Of a stretch of 64,000 bases of DNA, positions 44,059 through 53,240 are shown piece after piece. Positions within the stretch are counted from its first letter, which is position 1. Each line of letters starts with the position of its first letter. The stretch is from Salegentibacter mishustinae (GTDB lineage: Bacteria > Bacteroidota > Bacteroidia > Flavobacteriales > Flavobacteriaceae). The notes beneath the pieces are model-generated. The model made no database searches and was not told where the DNA came from. It worked only from the letters and a program-made list of their open reading frames with translations. The stretch spans positions 1,178,001 through 1,242,000 of the forward strand of contig NZ_LLKN01000002.1 of NCBI RefSeq assembly GCF_002900095.1, in the 5' to 3' direction. Made by a program: the position numbers and the translations under genes.

Positions 44059-45021
44059 AATTGAGTTATACATATAAGAGCCGTATATTAGCCCTTGTAA
44101 ACATTGATTATGGATAAATTTAAAGGTAAAAATATCCTAGACTTTATGAAAGTCTTTCCGGATGATGGGTCATGTAGGGAATATTTGGCTAACTTGAAAT
44201 GGCACGATGGATTTACTTGTCCAAAATGCGGTCATACTAAAGGATGCTTAAAAAAAGACCATAAGTATCATTGCTATGGTTGTGGAAAGGTAGAATCTTC
44301 AACGGCCGGAACACTTTTTCATAAGGTCAAGTTCGGGCTACGAAAAGCCTTTTGTATCGTTTTTGAGATGAGTACAACTAGCAAAAGCCTCTCCAGTATC
44401 CAAATGGGCGAACGTTATGGTATCCGCCAGGGCACAGCCTGGTATTTTATGCACAAAGTACGCTCGGCAATGGAAAGCAGCAAAAAACATCCTTTGAAAG
44501 GTTTGGTTCATGTCGATGAATTTATCATTGGCGGACAAGAAGAAAATGCTCCTGGCAGAAGCTACAACACCCGTAAAACCAAGGTTATAATAGCGGTGGA
44601 GCTTAATGAAGAACGCAAAGTTAAACGTGCCTACGCCAAGGTAATTGACGATTATTCCGCCAAGTCATTTACCCCATTGTTCGAACAGCATATATCTGAA
44701 GAAGCAAAGGTGGTTACCGACAAATGGCGAGGTTACAGCCCATTAAAGAAAAAGTATAATATCGAGCAGGTACCTAGTAATAAAGGAAAAAATTTCAAGG
44801 AACTTCATATTATAATCCACAAGATAAAGTCTTGGTTGAGGACAGTTCATGCGCCTATTTCAAAACAACATGTCAGAAGGTACCTGGATGAATATTCATA
44901 CAGGTTGAATCGATCACAGTCAAAACAAACCATTTTTCACAATAATATAAAGAGAATGATACAAGGAAAACCACGGCTACATTCCCAAATTATTAATGGT
45001 AGCTAAATGTATAGCTCAATA
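44059..45021 (+). mobile_element. IS1595-family insertion sequence
   Basis: The imperfect terminal inverted repeats AATTGAGTTATACAT (44059-44073) and, reversed, TATTGAGCTATACAT (45007-45021) agree at 13 of 15 positions and enclose one transposase gene. Length is about 0.96 kb, normal for the family. The A-rich sequences just outside do not give an exact 8-bp target duplication. The right end lies only about 33 bp upstream of the AraC start. Confidence 0.75.
44104..45006 (+). CDS. IS1595-family transposase (ISXO2-like)
   Basis: 300 residues. N-terminal zinc ribbon CPKCGHTKGCLKKDHKYHCY (about 39-58) continuing into GC, then FHKVKFGLRKAF and the helical part QMGERYGIRQGTAWYFMHKV. The ISXO2-like DDE-type core has HVDEFIIGGQEENAPGR (first acidic residue about 140), VTDKWRGY (second, about 204) and an Asn/Glu end helix. 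It appears intact. It inserts copies of the element and presumably split the region between the haem protein and the regulator. Confidence 0.9.
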   Translation: MIMDKFKGKNILDFMKVFPDDGSCREYLANLKWHDGFTCPKCGHTKGCLKKDHKYHCYGCGKVESSTAGTLFHKVKFGLRKAFCIVFEMSTTSKSLSSIQMGERYGIRQGTAWYFMHKVRSAMESSKKHPLKGLVHVDEFIIGGQEENAPGRSYNTRKTKVIIAVELNEERKVKRAYAKVIDDYSAKSFTPLFEQHISEEAKVVTDKWRGYSPLKKKYNIEQVPSNKGKNFKELHIIIHKIKSWLRTVHAPISKQHVRRYLDEYSYRLNRSQSKQTIFHNNIKRMIQGKPRLHSQIINGS

Positions 45022-45054
45022 AAAGAGATTTTCAGAAAACATTACCAAAAAATT

Positions 45055-45624
45055 ATGATTATAGAAGTCTTTGTTAAAAATATGGTTTGCAATAGATGTA
45101 TTAAGGTGGTAAGGAATGAGTTACTTGAAGCAGGTATAGATCTACAGGAGGTTGAGTTGGGTCGTGTAGTTTACCAAAGTAACCACCCTGATATGGATCA
45201 TGCCAAGTTGCTTAAAGTACTTAGCGAAAACGGCTTTGAACTATTAGAGAGCGATGAAAAAATTTTAATCGAAAAGGTAAAACTTAGTCTAATACGGCTT
45301 TTGGAAAACCTTCCCCTGCAAAAATCAGGGACTTTATCCCGCTACTTATCCAAAGAAACCAAAATTGATTATTCGCGGTTGAGTCGGATTTTTTCCTATA
45401 CCGAAAACATAACGGTAGAAAAGTATTTTATAAAGCTGAAAATTGAAAAAGTAAAAGAGCTCATTCAGTCCAAACAATATAATTTTACCCAGATTAGTCA
45501 GCTATTGGATTATACTAATGTAAATTATCTTTCCAGGCAATTTAAAGCAGAAACAGGGATGAATTTATCTCAATATAAAAAACTTAATAACAATTTTAGA
45601 AATTCTTTAGACCAAATTGTGTAA
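45055..45624 (+). CDS. AraC-family regulator with N-terminal HMA-like KNMVCxRC motif, copy 2
   Basis: Start set at 45055 (MIIEVFVKNMVCNRC): the longer frame from 45007 would begin inside the IS terminal repeat, and the shorter form matches copy 1 in length. 189 residues. HMA-like domain with CNRC (about 12-15), VELGRVVYQ (about 37), then the AraC half with VEKYFIKLKIEKVKELI (identical over that run to copy 1), FTQISQLLDYTNVNYLSRQF and ETGMNLSQYK. Proposed Cu(I)-responsive activator of the genes that follow. The IS just upstream could have removed or replaced its promoter. Confidence 0.82.
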   Translation: MIIEVFVKNMVCNRCIKVVRNELLEAGIDLQEVELGRVVYQSNHPDMDHAKLLKVLSENGFELLESDEKILIEKVKLSLIRLLENLPLQKSGTLSRYLSKETKIDYSRLSRIFSYTENITVEKYFIKLKIEKVKELIQSKQYNFTQISQLLDYTNVNYLSRQFKAETGMNLSQYKKLNNNFRNSLDQIV

Positions 45625-45636
45625 GTATCTATCATA

Positions 45637-45685
45637 ATTGTAACAATATAAGTTGCCGATAAAAAGTAATTTAGAAAATTGTAAC
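45637..45685. promoter_or_regulatory. ATTGTAAC repeats before the DUF3347 gene
   Basis: A palindrome ATTGT-A-ACAAT (45637-45647) and a second ATTGTAAC (45678-45685) lie 41 bp apart in the 77-bp gap after the regulator. Their place suggests binding sites for that regulator; nothing else supports it. Confidence 0.3.
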
Positions 45686-45701
45686 CAATCAAAAATATCA
45701 A

Positions 45702-46247
45702 ATGAGAAAATTATCAAAAATTGGGATGTTATTTCTAGTGGTCTTGATCTTTGTTTCCTGTATGGATAAAGAAAAAGGCCAAAGTGTAGAAATTAATACT
45801 CCAGAGGAAGTAAAAAATGCTGAAAAGCAAACTGAAGATATTGCTGACCAGGATTTTATAGATGGTATGACTGGAAAAATCTGGCATAATTACCTGGAAA
45901 TTAAAATGGCACTTACCAATGATGACTCCGGCCAGGCAAAGGATGCAGCGAAAAGTATGGCCGATTCTTTCTCAGAAGAGCGTGCAGAATTAAAATCTAT
46001 CGCTGAGCAATTGGGAGACACTGATGATATTGGGGAGCAGAGAAGATTATTTTCAAAGTTTACAGAATTGGCTGGGCCTATGTTTGAGGAAGCCCTATCC
46101 GGTGGGACCATTTACAAGAAATTCTGTCCTATGGCTTTTAATAATGATGGTGCATACTGGTATGCTGATGTAGAGGAGATTAAAAATCCATATTTCGGTG
46201 ATAAAATGCTGAATTGTGGTTCCGTAAAAAAAACTATAGAAAAGTAA
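45702..46247 (+). CDS. DUF3347 lipoprotein
   Basis: 181 residues. Lipobox VLIFVSC (Cys about 20) followed by MDKEKGQ. One DUF3347 domain: IWHNYLEIKMALTNDDSGQ (about 61), RRLFSKFTELAGPMFEEAL (about 104) and FCPMAFNNDGAYWYADVEEI followed by NPYFGDKMLNCG. It is periplasmic, probably Cu(I)-binding. It is the first structural gene after the regulator; DUF305 and a multicopper oxidase follow in the same direction. Confidence 0.86.
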   Translation: MRKLSKIGMLFLVVLIFVSCMDKEKGQSVEINTPEEVKNAEKQTEDIADQDFIDGMTGKIWHNYLEIKMALTNDDSGQAKDAAKSMADSFSEERAELKSIAEQLGDTDDIGEQRRLFSKFTELAGPMFEEALSGGTIYKKFCPMAFNNDGAYWYADVEEIKNPYFGDKMLNCGSVKKTIEK

Positions 46248-46279
46248 AATTTCCCAATAAACCTTAAAAACCCAATTAG

Positions 46280-46774
46280 ATGAATTCAGAAAATAACAAT
46301 AACCACAAGTCTGGTGGAAGCAATTATGGTCGGTTTTTCCTAATGCTCGGCTTGTCTTTCGTAGCCATGTATATCACGATGTATCTTAATACTTATGAAT
46401 ATGATCATGTGTACTTTAGTTTAACCCGTTTCTATATGACCTGTCTGGGAATAGCGGCTATGGCAGTAATCATGTTATCTCTTATGCTGAAAATGTATAA
46501 AAGTAAGAAGAAGAATATCGCTATTTACATCGGTAGCCTGGTGTTATTTGTTTCAGCCTTAGGTTTGGTAAGGGCACAACGTCCCATTATTGGAGATGTC
46601 TTATATATGAAAGCGATGATCCCTCACCATTCCATTGCAATTTTAACCAGTAAACGGGCAGACCTTCAGGATCCTGAAACCAAGAAACTGGCCGAAGAAA
46701 TTATTGAGGCCCAGAAAAGGGAAATCGCCCAAATGAAGAAGATCATTTATCGTTTGGAGAACGAAAATAAATAA
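46280..46774 (+). CDS. DUF305 family membrane protein
   Basis: 164 residues with three membrane segments (about 15-35, 53-73, 80-98), then a C-terminal DUF305 part with YMKAMIPHHSIAILTSKRAD (about 114) and EIIEAQKREIAQMKKII. The MxPHH motif is typical and could bind metal. It is 11 bp upstream of the multicopper oxidase gene. Role in copper resistance inferred from context. Confidence 0.85.
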   Translation: MNSENNNNHKSGGSNYGRFFLMLGLSFVAMYITMYLNTYEYDHVYFSLTRFYMTCLGIAAMAVIMLSLMLKMYKSKKKNIAIYIGSLVLFVSALGLVRAQRPIIGDVLYMKAMIPHHSIAILTSKRADLQDPETKKLAEEIIEAQKREIAQMKKIIYRLENENK

Positions 46775-46785
46775 AATAACAAACT

Positions 46786-49236
46786 ATGAAATTGAAAAAT
46801 TACTTTCTAATCCTACTGATATTTTTAGGTTTTTCGGGTTACAGCCAGGAAGAATTAGAGGCATCCGTAGAAGGAAACGTTGACGATCTGCCTGTGCGGG
46901 AATACACGTTGACCTTGCGGGAAGAACAGGTCAACAAGGCTGGCAAGCCGGTTATGGGTATGACCGTAAACGGTCAGATCCCCGGGCCCACATTAGATTT
47001 TAATGAAGGGGAATATGCCATAATTTATGTGAAGAATGAAATGAGCGTAGAGTCTTCCATTCACTGGCACGGTATGTTGCTGCCCAATTTTTATGATGGT
47101 GTACCCTACCTTTCTACCCCACCTATAGAACCCGGCAAAACCTTAAAATATGAATTTGCAATAAAGCAAAATGGTACCTATTGGTACCATTCCCATACGA
47201 TGTTGCAGGAACAGAGTGGTGTTTTTGGCTCCATCGTCATACAACCGAAAGACAAAACATTGGAGTATGATAAAGAGCAGGTTTTGGTATTGTCTGACTG
47301 GACCAATGAAAAGCCCCAGGATGTAATGCGGTTTTTAAAACGGGGCACAGAATGGTACAATATAAGAAAAGGGACGGCCACACCGCTCAACCAGGTTATT
47401 GCCAGGGGGGCACTGGGCGCGCAGGTCGATTTTTGGAGACAGCGTATGGAAAGCGCGGATATAGCGGACATATATTACCCGGCGTTCTTAATAAATGGAG
47501 AAGAAAATGTGGAATATCCCGAATTCAAACCTGGGGAGAAAGTACGCCTGCGCATTATTGACGGCTCTGCATCAACTTCATTTTGGATGGCCTTTGGCGG
47601 CCCAGACCCTTTGCTTGTCTCGGCAGATGGTAAAGATGTTGTTCCTGTTAAAAGAAACAAAACCTTTATTGCCGTTGCGGAAACCTACGATTTTATCGTG
47701 ACCATACCGGAGAACGGCAAACTGGAATTTAAAATTATGGCCCAGGATGGCTCCGGAACCGCAACTGCTTACTTGGGCCAAGGCCCTATCGTTGCCGCCC
47801 CTGATGTTTCCAGACCGGATAAAATCGGGATGATGCAGCAAATGGCCAAAATGAAAATGAAAATGGGTGCACCCGCTTTAAAATTCCGCCCGGGCAAAGA
47901 CGAGCGATATCAGATGAAGGAGAAATGGGGCATGCAAATGGACGATAATATGCAGATGGAAGGAATGAAGGAAATGAATATGGATATGATGAATGGGGAC
48001 AAGTCCAATGGTAAGGATATGGAAATGAAGAAAGATGAAATGGACGGAATGCAAATGGATATGAAAAAGGATTCGATGCAGATGGACCGTTCCAAAATGG
48101 CCGGGATGGATACGAAAAAGGATACCAAAATGAAAGAGGCCTCTCAAATGGAGGATATGAACAAGACGAACCCGACTGCCGGACGGGAAGTAATGGACGA
48201 AGCAGATGGCATGCAGGGAATGGCTATGTTTTCGCAATACAACTATGACTACCTGAAGTCGCCAGAGAAGACCAGCTATGATCCCGATGTGCCCGTATCC
48301 GAAATCCTACTGAACCTTACCGGGAATATGCAACGCTATATCTGGAGTATGAACGGTGTCCCTTTATCTGAGGCAGATAAAATAAAAATCAAGGGAGACG
48401 AGGTGACCAGGATTACTTTTAACAACCTGACTATGATGCACCACCCCATGCACCTTCACGGCCACTTCTTTAGGGTCATCAATGAAAACGGGGAATATTC
48501 CCCTCTAAAACACACGGTCAATGTACCGCCAATGCAAAAGGTGACCATTGAATTCTATGGCAATGAATACGGCGATTGGTTTTTCCATTGCCATATCCTT
48601 TACCATTTAGTAGGTGGTATGGCACGCATTGTAAGCTATGACACCCCTAGGGATCCAAGGTTAGAGGAATATCCTGTCTCCAAGCTCTTGGATGAGACCG
48701 ATCAGTATTATTCCTACGGAATGATAGATGCGGCATCGCATATGACCACATTGAACCTGATATCGTCCAATATCCGAAATCAATTCAGTTTTCGGGGGGA
48801 ATACGGGTGGAACAAGAATATGGAGGTGGAAGCTGCTTATGATAGATACCTTTATGATTATTTGACAGTTTTTGCCGGTGTAAATGTCGAGAACGGAATG
48901 GAGGATAGCCTCGATGAGATAACAACAACAGCAATAGCAGGTGTACGATATCTCACTCCTTACTTATTTACGTTGGATGTGCGAATGGACAGCAAATTGC
49001 GCCCGCAAATTAGCCTGAGCCGTGCGATCAGTATTTTTCCGCGAACAATATTGTTCGGAATGTACGAGTACCAGGCAGATTTTGGGTGGGTAGATGAACT
49101 GCCTCAAGGAAATAATTTCAAAAAAGAGGTTACCTGGAGTACAGGTATTGAATATTTTTTATCCAAGAATTTTTCCTTGATGGGAAGCTATGACAACCGT
49201 TTTGGCGCTGGTGGTGGATTATCATTACGATTCTAA
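46786..49236 (+). CDS. Multicopper oxidase (CopA type) fused to a CopB-like beta-barrel
   Basis: 816 residues; CopA alone is usually 550-620. Signal peptide (LILLIFLGFSGYSQ). Copper sites: HWHGMLLPNF (about 87), YWYHSHTMLQEQSG (about 129), MHHPMHLHGHFF (about 550) and DWFFHCHILYHL (about 597). A Met-rich insert (about 345-480; repeats such as MQMEGMKEMNMDMM) probably binds Cu(I). After residue 625 the chain changes to alternating beta strands (FRGEYGWNKNMEVEAAYDRY, GVRYLTPYLFTLDVRMDSKL) and ends GGGLSLRF with a terminal Phe, like outer-membrane CopB. So oxidase and barrel, usually two genes, are one chain. It oxidises periplasmic Cu(I). Confidence 0.88.
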   Translation: MKLKNYFLILLIFLGFSGYSQEELEASVEGNVDDLPVREYTLTLREEQVNKAGKPVMGMTVNGQIPGPTLDFNEGEYAIIYVKNEMSVESSIHWHGMLLPNFYDGVPYLSTPPIEPGKTLKYEFAIKQNGTYWYHSHTMLQEQSGVFGSIVIQPKDKTLEYDKEQVLVLSDWTNEKPQDVMRFLKRGTEWYNIRKGTATPLNQVIARGALGAQVDFWRQRMESADIADIYYPAFLINGEENVEYPEFKPGEKVRLRIIDGSASTSFWMAFGGPDPLLVSADGKDVVPVKRNKTFIAVAETYDFIVTIPENGKLEFKIMAQDGSGTATAYLGQGPIVAAPDVSRPDKIGMMQQMAKMKMKMGAPALKFRPGKDERYQMKEKWGMQMDDNMQMEGMKEMNMDMMNGDKSNGKDMEMKKDEMDGMQMDMKKDSMQMDRSKMAGMDTKKDTKMKEASQMEDMNKTNPTAGREVMDEADGMQGMAMFSQYNYDYLKSPEKTSYDPDVPVSEILLNLTGNMQRYIWSMNGVPLSEADKIKIKGDEVTRITFNNLTMMHHPMHLHGHFFRVINENGEYSPLKHTVNVPPMQKVTIEFYGNEYGDWFFHCHILYHLVGGMARIVSYDTPRDPRLEEYPVSKLLDETDQYYSYGMIDAASHMTTLNLISSNIRNQFSFRGEYGWNKNMEVEAAYDRYLYDYLTVFAGVNVENGMEDSLDEITTTAIAGVRYLTPYLFTLDVRMDSKLRPQISLSRAISIFPRTILFGMYEYQADFGWVDELPQGNNFKKEVTWSTGIEYFLSKNFSLMGSYDNRFGAGGGLSLRF

Positions 49237-49241
49237 ACAAT

Positions 49242-50558
49242 ATGGGAAATTATAAAGAAAACAGTCTAAGCCTGGTGGGTGCAATATCAATGGGAACCAA
49301 TGTTATGATTGGTGCAGGGATCTTTGCGCTTCTTGGTCAAGTGGCAGAACTTTCTGGTGAGTATTTTCCAATAGCTTTTATTGTGGGTGGAATTATATCA
49401 GGATTTAGTGCTTATTCCTATAACAAGATGTCTAATGCGTATCCATCTGCAGGAGGTATCGCCATGTATTTGGAGAAAGCTTATGGAAAGGGACTTGTAA
49501 CTGCTTTTGCAGCTTTACTGATGACGTTCTCTATGATTATTAATGAAAGTCTGGTGGCCAGGACCTTTGGTAGTTATACGTTGCAATTGTTCGATGCGCC
49601 AAAAGACAGTTATCTCATTCCCGTTTTAGGGGTGGGCCTACTCATTTTTGCCTTTGTAATTAATATTGCAGGCAATAAGGTAATAGGGAAATCCTCCCTT
49701 GCCATGGCGATCCTCAAAACCGGTGGGTTATTGATCTTTGCCGGAGGAGCTATCTATGCCTCGGGTTTTGTAGTATCAGATTTAGTACCTTCAGGAGGTA
49801 CCGGCGGGGAAAGGGGAGTAATGGAGTACCTTGGAGCACTGGCTTTATCTATCCTTGCCTATAAGGGTTTTACTACTATAACCAATAGTGGTGGTGAAAT
49901 TGTGAAACCACACAAAAACGTGAGCAGGACCATTATCATTTCATTGCTTATTTGCGGGCTAACCTATTTACTCGTTTCGTGGGGGGTGATTTCCAACTTG
50001 AGTATTCCTGAAATCATTGAGGCCAAAGATTATAGTCTAGCTGAAGCTTCCAGGCCATTATTTGGTCAATTTGGTTTATGGTTTACCGTGGCTATTGCTA
50101 TTATCGCCACTATTTCTGGAGTAATTGCCAGTGTTTTTGCAGTTTCAAGAATGACTGCTATGTTAACTGACATGAAGTTGATACCTCACAGTCACTTTGG
50201 TATGAAAGGGAGTATACAAAAGCATATGCTGGTGTATATTATAGTAATTGCCATTGTGCTTACTATCTTTTTCGACCTTTCCAGGATAGCCTCCCTTGGC
50301 GCAATATATTATTTGGTGATGGATATTATTATTCATTGGGGAGTGCTTACCAAAATGAGAAAGGACATAGAAGCCAAAGCTGGGATCGTAATAAGCGCAA
50401 TAATTTTGGATGTGGTAGTTTTGGGTTCCTTCGTTTATATTAAAATAGAACGTGATCCCACCCTAATTTGGATAGCATTTGGTTCTATGTTGCTCATATT
50501 TTTAGGTGAAAAATGGTTTCTAAATCGAAAACCTCCAGAAAAAGGGGCGGTAGATTAG
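49242..50558 (+). CDS. APC-family amino-acid permease, paralogue of 26932
   Basis: 438 residues, about 12 membrane segments. ISMGTNVMIGAGIFALLGQ (about 14) and LALSILAYKGFTTITNSGGE (about 203) mark it as the same subfamily as the gene at 26932-28287. The gene starts 5 bp after the oxidase stop, so it is in the copper operon. Why an amino-acid transporter is there is unclear; it might supply a metal ligand amino acid or export a metal complex (speculation). Confidence 0.88.
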   Translation: MGNYKENSLSLVGAISMGTNVMIGAGIFALLGQVAELSGEYFPIAFIVGGIISGFSAYSYNKMSNAYPSAGGIAMYLEKAYGKGLVTAFAALLMTFSMIINESLVARTFGSYTLQLFDAPKDSYLIPVLGVGLLIFAFVINIAGNKVIGKSSLAMAILKTGGLLIFAGGAIYASGFVVSDLVPSGGTGGERGVMEYLGALALSILAYKGFTTITNSGGEIVKPHKNVSRTIIISLLICGLTYLLVSWGVISNLSIPEIIEAKDYSLAEASRPLFGQFGLWFTVAIAIIATISGVIASVFAVSRMTAMLTDMKLIPHSHFGMKGSIQKHMLVYIIVIAIVLTIFFDLSRIASLGAIYYLVMDIIIHWGVLTKMRKDIEAKAGIVISAIILDVVVLGSFVYIKIERDPTLIWIAFGSMLLIFLGEKWFLNRKPPEKGAVD

Positions 50559-50665
50559 CTGTTAAGCAGCCTGCGACTTTTAAGTTGTCGAAGTATCTAA
50601 AATTTAAGCGGGGCTGTAACTTTCCTTGTGCTGAAATTGTTACGGATGCCATTCAAAATAATATA

Positions 50666-52345
50666 ATGATGAAAAAAAACGTAAACAGAAGGAATTTTAT
50701 ACAAACTGCAAGCCTGGCAGCAGCAGGTTTCTATGTAATGCCTTTTTTTGCCTCCTGTAAATCGGATACCTCCACCCGGCATCCTGAGACCGTAAATAAA
50801 ATGGACAAGGATTTTATTGCCGATTTAGATCTACAACTTACCGCATTACCTTCCCAGACCAGCATCTATCCAAACAGTAGTACCAAAACATATTCCTATA
50901 AAGCATCTATCATAAAAGGTAGCGAAGATAATTTACAAAATATAGAGGGTAGCTATTTAGGACCTGTTATTCGGGTAAAGAAAGGGGATAAGGTTAGGGT
51001 GAGGTATGAAAACCAGATTCCGGCCGAATCTATTGTGCACTGGCATGGCCTGCACGTGTCTCACGAGAATGATGGCCACCCAGAGCATGTAATAAGTGAA
51101 GGCGAAACCTACTATTATGAATTTGAAGTAATGAACAGGGCTGGAACGTATTGGTTTCACCCACATCCGCATAAACATACCGGGGAACAGGTATATAAGG
51201 GACTGGCAGGATTGTTTATCGTATCTGATAAAGAAGAAGGAAAATTAAATCTACCCCAGGGTGAATATGATATTCCCGTGGTGATCCAGGACAGGACTTT
51301 TAATGATAATAAACAGCTCCAATACCTGGGCGATGGAGAGATGGATCGAATGCAGGGTTTTTTAGGTGAGCAAATATTGATCAATGGTAAAATTGATAAT
51401 ACCCTGAACCTGGGCGCAAACGGGAAATATCGTTTAAGGCTCTTAAACGGTTCCAATTCCAGGGCTTATAAGTTGGCGTGGGACAATGGTGAACCTATCA
51501 CAGTATTTGGTGTGGACGGGGGGCTATTGGAAGCGCCAAAAAAATTGCCCTTTCTAATTTTAGGGCCAGCGCAGCGGGTAGATGTATGGTTGGATTTATC
51601 TCAACAGTCAGAAAATAGTCGTATTAAACTGGTCCATTTACCTATCCCACTGGACATGATGGGTGGTGGCATGATGAATGGCGGGATGATGGGAAATAGC
51701 AGTAGCAATCACTTGCCTTATGACACTCAGTTTGATATTCTGGAAATAAATGTGGGGGCTTTCGCAGAAAACAATGCTCAATTACCTGGTGAGCTCAGTT
51801 CTTTCAATACATTGGCGGCCACAGATGCCATCAATAAAGACAATCCCAGGACTTTCACCTTCGCTATGGGCGGAATGATGGAATGGACCATTAACGGTCG
51901 CACCTATAATGGCACCGAAGTAGCTGAAGAAGAGACCGTGAAATTAGATACTACCGAAATTTGGCGTATCAATAATGGAAACCAGTTTTCTTCAGATCCT
52001 GATGATGACAGCGGAATGATGGGCGGCGGAATGCATGGCAACGGCGGAATGATGGGCGGTCAGGGAGGCATGGGAAATATGATGCAAATGCCACATCCTG
52101 TTCATATCCACCAATTACAATTCAACATCTTAAACCGAAACGCTGATAAGGTAGATGATAAGCTTTGGGAAGCAACCAAAGACGGTTTTATCAACGAAGG
52201 CTGGCAGGACAGCGTTTATCTTTTACCAGGAATGCAAATGGATTTGATCATGCGATTTGAAGACTATAAAGGATTGTTTCTATACCATTGCCATAATCTG
52301 GAGCATGAGGATATGGGCATGATGAGGAACTTTAAAATAGTGTAG
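50666..52345 (+). CDS. Multicopper oxidase (CueO/CotA-like) with Tat signal and lipobox
   Basis: Start chosen at 50666: MMKKNVNRRNFIQTASLAAA is a Tat signal (NRRNFIQ) and FFASC a lipobox; the longer frame would run into the permease gene. 559 residues. Copper ligands: HWHGLHVSHENDGHPEH (about 125), YWFHPHPHKHTGEQ (about 165), HPVHIHQLQF (about 479) and FLYHCHNLEHEDMGMM (about 537). Two Met/Gly-rich loops (MMGGGMMNGGMMG; GMMGGGMHGNGGMMGG) probably hold Cu(I). It folds with copper, is exported by Tat and is anchored as a lipoprotein. It oxidises Cu(I) to Cu(II). Confidence 0.88.
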   Translation: MMKKNVNRRNFIQTASLAAAGFYVMPFFASCKSDTSTRHPETVNKMDKDFIADLDLQLTALPSQTSIYPNSSTKTYSYKASIIKGSEDNLQNIEGSYLGPVIRVKKGDKVRVRYENQIPAESIVHWHGLHVSHENDGHPEHVISEGETYYYEFEVMNRAGTYWFHPHPHKHTGEQVYKGLAGLFIVSDKEEGKLNLPQGEYDIPVVIQDRTFNDNKQLQYLGDGEMDRMQGFLGEQILINGKIDNTLNLGANGKYRLRLLNGSNSRAYKLAWDNGEPITVFGVDGGLLEAPKKLPFLILGPAQRVDVWLDLSQQSENSRIKLVHLPIPLDMMGGGMMNGGMMGNSSSNHLPYDTQFDILEINVGAFAENNAQLPGELSSFNTLAATDAINKDNPRTFTFAMGGMMEWTINGRTYNGTEVAEEETVKLDTTEIWRINNGNQFSSDPDDDSGMMGGGMHGNGGMMGGQGGMGNMMQMPHPVHIHQLQFNILNRNADKVDDKLWEATKDGFINEGWQDSVYLLPGMQMDLIMRFEDYKGLFLYHCHNLEHEDMGMMRNFKIV

Positions 52346-52420
52346 AAAGAACAGGATAAGAGAATTATAAAAAAATATAACTGAACGATGAAAATTTTAT
52401 TAACTCTAAAACAAAGTAAA

Positions 52421-53035
52421 ATGAAAACAATTGTAAAAACCTTAATGATTATAGTAGCAGTAGGAACATTGGTAAGCTGTAAATCAACATTTAACGCTTC
52501 TGAAGCAATGGATGTTCCAGACAATCGAAACGCTGTTTACCAGGAAATTATTTCGAACCCAAACCAATTCAATGAATTTATTGATCTGGCACAACAAGAC
52601 GAAGGGGCAAGAAAACTCATGATGCAAAACCATATGCAAATGATGGAATCTGGCAAAATGAAAGCCATGATGCAAAAGAACCCGGGGATGAAAAAAAAGA
52701 TGAAATCCCACATGGAGAAAATGATGGATGATCCTGAAATGAAAGAAATGATGGGGAAAATGATGAAGAAGAAAATGAAGGAAAATCCGGAAATGAAAGA
52801 AAAAATGATGCATGAGATGATGCATTCCATGGAGAATGATCCTGGATTCAGAAAAAAAATGATGCAGGGGATGATGAAAAAAATGAAAGAAAACCCGCAA
52901 ATGATGCAGGAAATGATGGAAAAAATGCATGATGATCCCGAGATGATGGAAAGAATGAAGCAACATATGGATAAAAAGAAAGGGGATGATTCCAAAAAAG
53001 AAGCCGGAAAACATGAACATAATCCAAAACCATAA
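52421..53035 (+). CDS. Met-rich repeat lipoprotein
   Basis: Start placed at 52421 (MKTIVKTLMIIVAVGTLVSC) because it gives a clean lipoprotein signal. 204 residues. From about 75 the chain is built from 13-16-residue units of the form (D/N)PxMxxxM(M), for example DPEMKEMMGKMM, NPEMKEKMMHEMM, NPQMMQEMMEKM, DPEMMERMKQHM. It ends KHEHNPKP. The unit repeats and dozens of Met point to a Cu(I)/Ag(I) sponge in the periplasm. I know no named family. Confidence 0.78.
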   Translation: MKTIVKTLMIIVAVGTLVSCKSTFNASEAMDVPDNRNAVYQEIISNPNQFNEFIDLAQQDEGARKLMMQNHMQMMESGKMKAMMQKNPGMKKKMKSHMEKMMDDPEMKEMMGKMMKKKMKENPEMKEKMMHEMMHSMENDPGFRKKMMQGMMKKMKENPQMMQEMMEKMHDDPEMMERMKQHMDKKKGDDSKKEAGKHEHNPKP

Positions 53036-53045
53036 TTAGGGGATA

Positions 53046-53237
53046 ATGATGATGTTTTGGTGGATTGTAATAGGGCTTATTGTCGTGGCAGCAGTCTTTC
53101 TGCCCTTAAGTAATTGGTTAGGTAAAAATCAGAGAACAGGCGATAGCCCTATACAAATACTTGAGAAAAGATACGCAAAGGGAGAAATAAGTAAAGAAGA
53201 ATTTGAAGAGCAAAAAAATAATCTCAAAAGAAAATGA
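53046..53237 (+). CDS. SHOCT-domain small membrane protein
   Basis: 63 residues: one membrane helix (MMMFWWIVIGLIVVAAVFLP), then a SHOCT motif (LEKRYAKGEISKEEFEEQKN). Same layout as 31442-31666. It is 10 bp after the Met-rich gene and 3 bp before the DUF302 gene. Confidence 0.8.
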   Translation: MMMFWWIVIGLIVVAAVFLPLSNWLGKNQRTGDSPIQILEKRYAKGEISKEEFEEQKNNLKRK

Positions 53238-53240
53238 CTT

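Noticed and set aside
45007-45054. Upstream start for the AraC gene
   Set aside because: These codons lie partly in the IS terminal repeat and lack a counterpart in the homologue at 32322.
47578-48237. Long His/Phe-rich minus-strand frames opposite the oxidase Met-rich insert
   Set aside because: Met codons read backwards give CAT (His). They are shadows of the Met-rich coding strand; the same applies to 52484-53020.
50513-50665. N-terminal extension of the second multicopper oxidase
   Set aside because: It overlaps the end of the permease gene and is followed by a clear Tat/lipoprotein signal at 50666.
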